64,000 nucleotides of DNA, taken from NCBI RefSeq assembly GCF_040096225.1, contig NZ_JBBMFC010000002.1:1-64000 (forward strand), read 5' to 3'. The notes beneath the pieces are model-generated. The model saw nothing but the letters and a program-made list of their open reading frames with translations. It made no database searches and was not told the DNA's origin. Both the position numbers and the translations under genes were made by a program. The stretch is from Hominiventricola aquisgranensis (lineage in GTDB: Bacteria; Bacillota; Clostridia; Lachnospirales; Lachnospiraceae). How positions within the stretch are numbered: position 1 is the stretch's first letter; each line of letters begins with the position of its first letter. Below, piece by piece: positions 58,468-64,000 of the stretch.

Positions 58468-59682
58468 ATGGGACAGCTCTGGGAATATGTAAAAATGGCT
58501 TTGGCCAATATTCGCATGAACAGAGGTCGGTCGTTCCTGACTATGCTGGGCATTATTATTGGGGTATCATCGGTGATTCTGATCATGTCGGTGGGAAATG
58601 GAGCCAGGATGGAGATGGAGCAGGAGCTGACAGCTGTGGCAGGCGGACAAATCTATATCTATGTCAACAGTAATCTGGAAGAAGTGCCGGTGATCACCGA
58701 AGCGGACCGGGAGGCAATCCGTATGCTGGATGGAGTGAAAGGCTGTACTTCTACGGCAGGAAATATGCTGAATAGTGTTACAACAGGAAAAGGAACCTTT
58801 GATGCGATCGTGAATTATGCTGATCCAGATGATGAGTTTTCAAATAATTCTGTTATGGCCTGCGGACATTGGTACACCTGGGATGATTTTTACGCAGGAA
58901 ATGATGTGGCTGTGATCAGCGAAGCAGATGCTGTCCGTATGTTTGGGACTACAGATGTGATCGGGCTGACCTTTGAAATGGATGATGGAGATGTTATTAA
59001 AAATATGAGAATCGTTGGTGTGAAGAAATCTATAGATGGTGCTTTTGTGGCAACCGGATATGGGGATGCTTATCTGGACATCAATGTACCTTATACTTCG
59101 GATTCTTACTGGGCACAGTTTAATGATTTTGATAATGTCTATGTGTTTTCACAGAACAGTTCCGGCACGAAGGAGATTGCACAGGAGGTAAAGAGCCTGC
59201 TTGAAGCCCGTCACGGAATGACCGGTCAGGATGCTTTCCTGATCGAAGACTTTGAAAGCCAGATGGCTTCAGTGATGCAGGTGCTCAGTATGATCACCAT
59301 CTTTATTATGCTGGTGGCGGCTATTTCCCTGCTGGTAGGAGGCATTGGTGTTATGAATATTATGCTGGTATCAGTGACAGAGAGGACTCGTGAGATCGGT
59401 ATTCGAAAAGCATTGGGAGCCAGAACGAAATCCATTCTGGTTCAGTTTCTGGCGGAGTCAGCCATCATCACCGGTATTGGAGGCGTGATCGGTATTGTGC
59501 TGGGTATCGGTGGAGCTTATGCAATCTGTGCACTTCCTATGGTGGCTTTCTCTCCGTCTGTCAGTATGGCGACTGTGTTGACTGCAACCATATTTTCCTG
59601 TGGTGTCGGTATTTTCTTTGGCATCTATCCGGCCAGAAAAGCAGCGCATTTAAGTCCTATTGAGGCTTTGCGGAGAAATTAA
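58468..59682 (+). CDS. MacB-like ABC transporter permease (FtsX domain)
   Basis: A 404-residue permease. The N-terminal MALANIRMNRGRSFLTMLGIIIGVSSVI opens a MacB periplasmic core domain (about residues 40-270); three C-terminal helices form the FtsX domain with GGIGVMNIMLVSVTERTREIGIRKALGAR, a very typical motif. The final SPIEALRRN is conserved. ATG 58468 has GGAGG eight bases upstream. With the ATPase and adaptor it completes an export system for a peptide or antimicrobial, substrate unknown; no peptide precursor or two-component genes adjoin it. Confidence 0.92.
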   Translation: MGQLWEYVKMALANIRMNRGRSFLTMLGIIIGVSSVILIMSVGNGARMEMEQELTAVAGGQIYIYVNSNLEEVPVITEADREAIRMLDGVKGCTSTAGNMLNSVTTGKGTFDAIVNYADPDDEFSNNSVMACGHWYTWDDFYAGNDVAVISEADAVRMFGTTDVIGLTFEMDDGDVIKNMRIVGVKKSIDGAFVATGYGDAYLDINVPYTSDSYWAQFNDFDNVYVFSQNSSGTKEIAQEVKSLLEARHGMTGQDAFLIEDFESQMASVMQVLSMITIFIMLVAAISLLVGGIGVMNIMLVSVTERTREIGIRKALGARTKSILVQFLAESAIITGIGGVIGIVLGIGGAYAICALPMVAFSPSVSMATVLTATIFSCGVGIFFGIYPARKAAHLSPIEALRRN

Positions 59683-59757
59683 TAAAATGGGTTGCTCAAA
59701 CCGTAAGAAAAGTATATGCTGATGGTAATGATATACGAAAAAAGGGGAGCAACAATA

Positions 59758-60534
59758 ATGGAAAGAACAGAACGGGATACGCCGGAGCTTTTTTTGCATG
59801 AGATCCTGATCATGGGAGAACTGATGCAGACCTGCGGAGCAGAGGTGTTCCGGGTGGAAGATACTCTGGCACGAATGGGAAAAGCCTACGGTGTGGAGCG
59901 TATGAATGTGTTTGTGATCACTTCCAGTATTGTGATCACAATGGAATTAAAAGATGGAAGAGAACTGACCCAGACCCGCAGGGTCAGGAAAGCGGGAGGT
60001 AATGATTTTACCAGGCTGGAATGTCTCAATGTGCTGAGCCGGGAGTATTGTGAGGATCCATTTCCCGTAGGAGAACTTGGACGGAGGCTGGCGCAGATCC
60101 GCAAGATCAGGATCCCGCGACGGGAACGGTATGTAGGAAATATTCTGGCAGCATCAAGCTTTGCTGTGTTTTTTGGAGGTGGATGGAAAGATGCTTTGTT
60201 TTCCGGAATCTTTGCAGTGGCAATCAGCCTTTTGCAGGATTATGTGGAGTTGATCTGTATGAATACTATGGTATTTAATGTGATCGCTTCTTTCCTGACA
60301 GGAATCGGTATCCGGCTCATATGCCGGTTGGTGCCAGGGCTTGATATGGATATGATCATGATTGGTGATATTATGTTGTTGATTCCAGGTATTCCTATCA
60401 CCAATGCGGTGAGAGATGTGCTGACCGGAGACACCATATCGGGAATCATGAGGTTTATTGAAGCTATGCTCTGGGCTGGATGTCTGGCATTTGGTTTTCT
60501 GAGCGCATTCTGGATTGTTGGAAAGGTGTGGTGA
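59758..60534 (+). CDS. Threonine/serine exporter family protein, ThrE N-terminal-type subunit
   Basis: A 258-residue protein. The first half is soluble, with EILIMGELMQTCGAEVFRVEDTLARM and VFVITSSIVITMEL; the second half has five membrane helices including GDIMLLIPGIPITNAVRDVLTGD. This is the PF06738-like half of ThrE. ATG 59758 is chosen for the GGGGAG nine bases upstream. The second half is encoded by the next gene, five bases on, so the exporter is split in two. Confidence 0.87.
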   Translation: MERTERDTPELFLHEILIMGELMQTCGAEVFRVEDTLARMGKAYGVERMNVFVITSSIVITMELKDGRELTQTRRVRKAGGNDFTRLECLNVLSREYCEDPFPVGELGRRLAQIRKIRIPRRERYVGNILAASSFAVFFGGGWKDALFSGIFAVAISLLQDYVELICMNTMVFNVIASFLTGIGIRLICRLVPGLDMDMIMIGDIMLLIPGIPITNAVRDVLTGDTISGIMRFIEAMLWAGCLAFGFLSAFWIVGKVW

Positions 60535-60538
60535 TCGT

Positions 60539-61006
60539 ATGGGAGAAATAGCTACATGGGGGAAGATGCTGCAGCTTTTGATGGCATTTTTTGGATCGGC
60601 CGGATTTGCGATCATGTTTCATCTTCGCAGAAATTTTCTGATGATCGCATCCTTTGGGGGACTGCTGACCTGGCTGGTGTATCTGATCTGTGCACCTGTC
60701 ATGCCAGGATATTTCTTTCCATCTCTGGCGGCAAGTGCATTTGGTGCATTGTATGCGGAAGTGCTGGCGCGGTGGCTGAAAGCACCGTCCACATTATTCT
60801 TTATTGTGGCGATGATCCCGCTGATTCCGGGAAGTACATTATATTACAGTATGAGCTGTGCGGTGTACGGACAACTGGCACAGGCAAGTATCTATGGCTT
60901 ACAGACCTTTCAGTGCGCACTTGGAATTGGTACAGGCATGAGCATTGTCTGGGCACTGTGTGATTTTTCAAGAAAAATGCAGGCGTGGTGGAAGGAACGC
61001 GAGTGA
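60539..61006 (+). CDS. Threonine/serine exporter family protein, ThrE C-terminal-type subunit
   Basis: A 155-residue protein with about five membrane helices. SAGFAIMFHLRRNFLMIASFGG, AASAFGALYAEVLARWLKAPS and MIPLIPGSTLYYSM match the short PF12821-like half of ThrE. It is translated right after the 59758 gene and probably forms a complex with it that exports threonine, serine or similar amino acids. ATG 60539 follows AAAGGTG. Confidence 0.85.
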   Translation: MGEIATWGKMLQLLMAFFGSAGFAIMFHLRRNFLMIASFGGLLTWLVYLICAPVMPGYFFPSLAASAFGALYAEVLARWLKAPSTLFFIVAMIPLIPGSTLYYSMSCAVYGQLAQASIYGLQTFQCALGIGTGMSIVWALCDFSRKMQAWWKERE

Positions 61007-61018
61007 CATGCAGAAAAT

Positions 61019-61085
61019 ATATACTTTGAATATCAAAGTATATTGACAGGACGCCACATATGTTATATACTTTGAAAGTCAAAAT
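61019..61085 (+). promoter_or_regulatory. Promoter with two FabT-like operator boxes before the carboxyltransferase gene
   Basis: ATATACTTTGA-ATA-TCAAAGTATAT (arms 61019-61029 and 61033-61043, perfect) ends at the first base of the -35 TTGACA (61043-61048). After a 17-bp spacer comes -10 TATACT (61066-61071), which overlaps a second, weaker box TTTGA-AAG-TCAAA (61071-61083). TTTGA-n3-TCAAA repeats are the hallmark of MarR-type FabT operators that control fatty-acid synthesis genes in Firmicutes. Both boxes are placed to block polymerase. Confidence 0.72.
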
Positions 61086-61107
61086 AATATTCAGAGGTGT
61101 ATGACAT

Positions 61108-62718
61108 ATGTGGAGAGACAGAATCAATGTCCTGGATAAGAAGAGAAACAGAATTTTACAGGCGGGTGGAGCTGACCGTATTGAAAAGCAGCATAAGAGT
61201 GGAAAACTTACAGCCCGTGAAAGAATCGATATGCTTTTTGATCCAGGAACTTTTGTGGAAGTAGACAGTTTTATAGAATCAAGAATTGATGATTTTGGTC
61301 TGGATAAGAAGAGAGTGCCTGGAGATGGCGTAGTGACCGGATATGGTGAGATCAATGGACGTACAGTGTTCGTGTCTTCTGAGGACTTTACAGTTATCGG
61401 AGGATCACTGGGTGAATATCATTCCATGAAGATCGCCCGAATCCAGGATATGGCTTATGATATGAAGGCACCGATCATCATGATCAATGACAGTGGCGGA
61501 GCCCGTATCGAGGAGGGTATCGACTCTTTGAGCGGTTATGCAAATATTTTCCTGAGAAATACAAAAGCATCCGGCGTGATCCCGCAGATCGCAGTGATCG
61601 TAGGACCTTGTTCCGGCGGAGCATGCTATTCTCCGGCAATCTGCGATTACATTTTCATGGTAGATGATATCAGTAAAATGTTTATTACCGGACCGCAGGT
61701 AGTAAAGACTGTCGTAAATGAAGAATGTACAGTAGAAGAACTGGGAGGTGCGAAAGTGCATGCCACCAAGAGTGGTGTGACACATTTTACTTATCAGGAT
61801 GAGACTTCCTGCTTTGAGGGAGTGAAACAGCTTCTGTCCTATCTGCCTGGCAGCTATCTGGAGAAGCCTCCGGTAAAGGAACTGGCCGATGAGACCAATG
61901 GAAAGAAATCACTGCTGTATGCACTGAATACACTGGTCAGAGGTAAAAAGATGGATACCCAGGACTATTGTGGAGAGCTGGTGGATATTGTGCCGGACAA
62001 TTCCAGAAAGGCATATGATGTGCTGGAAGTGATCGAATGTATCTGCGATAAGGATAGTTTCCTGGAAGTTCAGAAGGATTTTGCAAAAAATATTGTAGTA
62101 GGATATGCAAGGATCAATGGAGAGAGCGTTGGCATCGTGGCAAATCAGCCGATGGTGCTGGCAGGAAGCCTTGATTATGATGCATCCGACAAGGCGGCAA
62201 GATTTATCCGTACTTGTGACTGCTATAATGTACCGTTGGTAGTGCTGGTAGATGTACCTGCATTTATGCCGGGAACTGCACAGGAACATAAAGGAATCAT
62301 TCGCCACGGAGCCAAGATGCTGTATGCATTTTCTGAGGCAACTGTTCCGAAGATCTCTGTGATTATGAGAAAAGCATATGGTGGTGCTTATATTGCCATG
62401 AACAGTAAGAACATGGGAGCAGATCTGGTCTATGCCTGGCCGGGAGCAGAGATTGCTGTTATGGGAGCAGAAGGAGCTGTTAACATTGCGTTCCGTCGTG
62501 CCATCAATGAATCAGAAGACAAAGAAGCAACACGAGCACAGCTTGTTCAGGAATATAAAGACAAGTTCATGAATCCATATGTGGCAGCATCTCGTGGATT
62601 TGTTACGGAAGTTATTCGTCCGGATGAGACAAGAAGCCGTCTGAAAGCGGCATTAAAAATGCTCAAAAACAAGCAGGTAGCACCTGTTCCGAAAAAACAT
62701 GGAAATATTCCATTGTAA
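61108..62718 (+). CDS. Acyl-CoA carboxyltransferase (propionyl/acetyl/methylmalonyl-CoA type)
   Basis: A 536-residue crotonase-fold carboxyltransferase with both halves: an N-terminal biotin-side half (INDSGGARIEEGIDSLSGY, GPCSGGACYSPAICDYIFM) and a C-terminal CoA-side half (VDVPAFMPGTAQEHKGIIRHG, RKAYGGAYIAMNSK). Members serve propionyl-CoA carboxylase, the catalytic subunit of methylmalonyl-CoA decarboxylase, or ACC-like enzymes. No biotin carrier or biotin carboxylase is adjacent, so partners lie elsewhere. FabT-like operators upstream favour a link to fatty-acid metabolism. AGAGGTG precedes the ATG; no terminator is evident in the AT-rich stretch to 62835. Confidence 0.88.
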   Translation: MWRDRINVLDKKRNRILQAGGADRIEKQHKSGKLTARERIDMLFDPGTFVEVDSFIESRIDDFGLDKKRVPGDGVVTGYGEINGRTVFVSSEDFTVIGGSLGEYHSMKIARIQDMAYDMKAPIIMINDSGGARIEEGIDSLSGYANIFLRNTKASGVIPQIAVIVGPCSGGACYSPAICDYIFMVDDISKMFITGPQVVKTVVNEECTVEELGGAKVHATKSGVTHFTYQDETSCFEGVKQLLSYLPGSYLEKPPVKELADETNGKKSLLYALNTLVRGKKMDTQDYCGELVDIVPDNSRKAYDVLEVIECICDKDSFLEVQKDFAKNIVVGYARINGESVGIVANQPMVLAGSLDYDASDKAARFIRTCDCYNVPLVVLVDVPAFMPGTAQEHKGIIRHGAKMLYAFSEATVPKISVIMRKAYGGAYIAMNSKNMGADLVYAWPGAEIAVMGAEGAVNIAFRRAINESEDKEATRAQLVQEYKDKFMNPYVAASRGFVTEVIRPDETRSRLKAALKMLKNKQVAPVPKKHGNIPL

Positions 62719-62835
62719 AAGAGTGGAAAAAATTGGCATAAAAGACATGGAAATTCCATATAAAGATGTTTTGTGTAATAAAATAATTCTCAAAAATTAA
62801 AAATATATAAAAAAAATTAAAAAATTTAAAAATTA

Positions 62836-62856
62836 TATTGTGCAAATGTGACAATA
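62836..62856 (+). promoter_or_regulatory. Inverted repeat upstream of the PTS operon
   Basis: TATTGT (62836-62841) and ACAATA (62851-62856) form a 6-9-6 inverted repeat, 21 bases upstream of a -10 TATACT (62878-62883), at the place where a -35 box would be. No good -35 is seen, so this may be an activator site for the PTS genes. The flanking 62719-62835 is very AT-rich and has no gene. Confidence 0.4.
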
Positions 62857-62918
62857 GGAACTGAGCACAACCTGTGGTATACTACAGTAGACAGCATAGG
62901 AAGAAAGGAGGAAAAAAG

Positions 62919-63359
62919 ATGTTAAAGGATTTAACAAGTGAGAACCTGATCCGCCTTAATATCGAAGCTACAGACTGGGAAGATGCCGTACGTAAAGCTG
63001 CGCAGCCGCTTCTTGAGGCTGGCAAAGTAAAACAGTCCTATATCGATGATATTATCGTTGGAGCAAAGGAATCTGGTCCTTATTTTGTTCTTGCACAGCA
63101 TGTGGCACTGCCGCACGCAAGACCGGAAGCTGGCGCACTTGAGAGTGCTATTGGCGTTGCAACACTTGCTACACCGGTTGAGTTTGGAAGCGAAGCGAAC
63201 GATCCGGTTAAGTATCTGTTCTGTTTAAGCGCAAGAAACAATACTGAGCATCTTGACGCCCTGGCAGATCTGGCCGAGAGACTGGAAGACCAGGAGTTCT
63301 TCAAAATGTTGGATCAGGCAACCGACCCGAAAGAGGTTCTGGATTACCTGAGCAAGTAG
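62919..63359 (+). CDS. PTS sugar transporter subunit IIA (ascorbate/fructose-mannitol type)
   Basis: A 146-residue EIIA domain. The phosphorylated His is in HVALPHARPEAGA, the standard type-2 EIIA motif. The wording and the genes that follow (a ~92-residue IIB and an SgaT/UlaA-like IIC) point to the ascorbate family. ATG 62919 follows AAAGGAGG. It passes phosphate from HPr to IIB. Confidence 0.9.
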   Translation: MLKDLTSENLIRLNIEATDWEDAVRKAAQPLLEAGKVKQSYIDDIIVGAKESGPYFVLAQHVALPHARPEAGALESAIGVATLATPVEFGSEANDPVKYLFCLSARNNTEHLDALADLAERLEDQEFFKMLDQATDPKEVLDYLSK

Positions 63360-63395
63360 TATCTACAAAACAAATTAATCAAGGAGGATTGGATT

Positions 63396-63674
63396 ATGTA
63401 CAAAGCATTAGTTTGCTGCCGTGCAGGCATGGGTTCCAGTATGCTGCTCAAGATCAAAGCTGATCAGGTTATCAATGAGAATAACTTCCCGATCAAGACT
63501 GAGCATGGTAACCTGGATTCTATCGTAGGTTTCACTGGAGACCTGGTTATCACTATGGATGACCTGGCTGGAGAGCTGAAGGACAAAGTTCCGTATGCGC
63601 TTGGTATCCGCAATATCGTAGATAAAGCAGAGATGAAAGCAAAACTGGAAGAGTTCCTTGCTACCAAACAGTAA
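63396..63674 (+). CDS. PTS sugar transporter subunit IIB (ascorbate type)
   Basis: A 92-residue EIIB. The phospho-cysteine loop is near the N-terminus, ALVCCRAGMGSSMLLKIK, typical of the lactose/ascorbate EIIB fold. AAGGAGG precedes the ATG. It lies 36 bases after IIA and 70 bases before IIC. The substrate could be ascorbate or another sugar acid or alcohol; no lactonase or decarboxylase gene is visible to decide. Confidence 0.9.
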   Translation: MYKALVCCRAGMGSSMLLKIKADQVINENNFPIKTEHGNLDSIVGFTGDLVITMDDLAGELKDKVPYALGIRNIVDKAEMKAKLEEFLATKQ

Positions 63675-63744
63675 TCTTATTTTTGAATGAATACGGCGGC
63701 GCATCAGGCGCTGATCGTGATTTTATGTTAGGGGAGAAAATTTA

Positions 63745-64000
63745 ATGTTAGATGCAATTTTAGCACAGTCACGTAATACGGCTCTTATTATGGGTCTTGT
63801 TGCACTGATCGGTCTGCTTCTTCAGAAGAAGAGTGCAGTAGATACTATCAGTGGAACTGTAAAAACAGTTATTGGATTCATGGTATTCAATATCGGATCC
63901 AATGCAATGTCCGCAGTAGTTAATGATTTTACAACCCTGTTCAACACCGCTTTCGGTATTGCAGGTGTTACAACTCAGGTTGAGCTTGCAACTGCTCTGG
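63745..64000 (+). CDS. PTS sugar transporter subunit IIC, SgaT/UlaA-like (3' partial)
   Basis: A frame open to the window edge starting at ATG 63745, with GGGGAG nine bases upstream. The 85 visible residues begin MLDAILAQSRNTALIMGLVA and contain LLLQKKSAVDTISGTVKTVIG and MVFNIGSNAMSAVV, the N-terminus of ascorbate-type EIIC membrane channels. It completes a IIA-IIB-IIC operon that continues to the right. Confidence 0.85.
   Translation, partial: MLDAILAQSRNTALIMGLVALIGLLLQKKSAVDTISGTVKTVIGFMVFNIGSNAMSAVVNDFTTLFNTAFGIAGVTTQVELATAL

Noticed and set aside
1..64000. CRISPR arrays, rRNA genes and insertion sequences
   Set aside because: No regularly spaced repeats, rRNA signature or transposase frame was seen in the window.

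Overview
This 64 kb window is chromosomal DNA of a low-to-moderate GC, spore-forming, strictly fermentative member of the Clostridia, most likely family Lachnospiraceae. The evidence is protein style together with a GerW-type sporulation protein, an alpha/beta SASP, pyruvate formate-lyase with its activase, Rex, and classical SD-driven starts with sigma-A promoters (TTGACA/TATAAT, 16-17 bp spacers). I cannot name the genus from sequence alone. Most genes are housekeeping; accessory material is limited to the left edge and a few inserted cassettes.

Left edge (1-1.3 kb): the 3' part of a phage-type NlpC/P60 endolysin, a 5'-truncated manganese-catalase/CotJC remnant, then tRNA-Leu(CAA). This looks like the worn end of an integrated element beside a tRNA gene. 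lysA and tRNA-Pro(GGG) follow on the minus strand.

3-9 kb: zinc-finger anti-sigma-like protein, polA, coaE, walJ, an ACT-domain protein and a DUF711 protein, in one direction. At 9.0-9.5 kb a consensus promoter, a well-conserved cobalamin riboswitch and a strong terminator occur with no gene between them: an apparently free-standing B12-sensing RNA. A KdpDE-like two-component system and tmcAL lie on the minus strand (9.5-12.5 kb).

12.6-25.5 kb: topB, a left-handed beta-helix protein, TraX, cobQ, cbiC, ruvA, ruvB, zapA, a U32 peptidase-family protein and an overlapping SEDS glycosyltransferase/transpeptidase pair (cell-wall synthesis).

25.5-35.5 kb: Nudix, two uncharacterised proteins, gerW, rpmB, a minus-strand 48-residue membrane protein, asp23, fakA and recG. 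The conserved fakA-to-recG neighbourhood is interrupted by a minus-strand dipeptidase/DUF819 permease pair with its own promoter and leader terminator. A SASP gene follows.

35.5-43 kb: a metal-permease/Fur operon with a clear Fur-type operator, a histidine phosphatase, an ECF S-component plus class V aminotransferase, a secreted repeat protein, a Na/Pi symporter-PhoU fusion and purC.

43-64 kb: pflB-pflA, a small anchored protein with an atypical P1B ATPase, rex, nnrD, alr, mazF, yebC, a CFI-box protein, metY, tepA, a MacA/MacB-like ABC exporter, a split ThrE-type exporter, an acyl-CoA carboxyltransferase under FabT-like operators, and the start of an ascorbate-type PTS operon (IIA, IIB, partial IIC) that runs off the right edge.

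Several genes are preceded by terminator-like hairpins placed just upstream of their ribosome binding sites (DUF819, ECF S-component, tepA, nnrD, the 26043 gene), suggesting widespread read-through or attenuation control. All functional assignments come from recognising motifs and family resemblance by eye; no database search was run.
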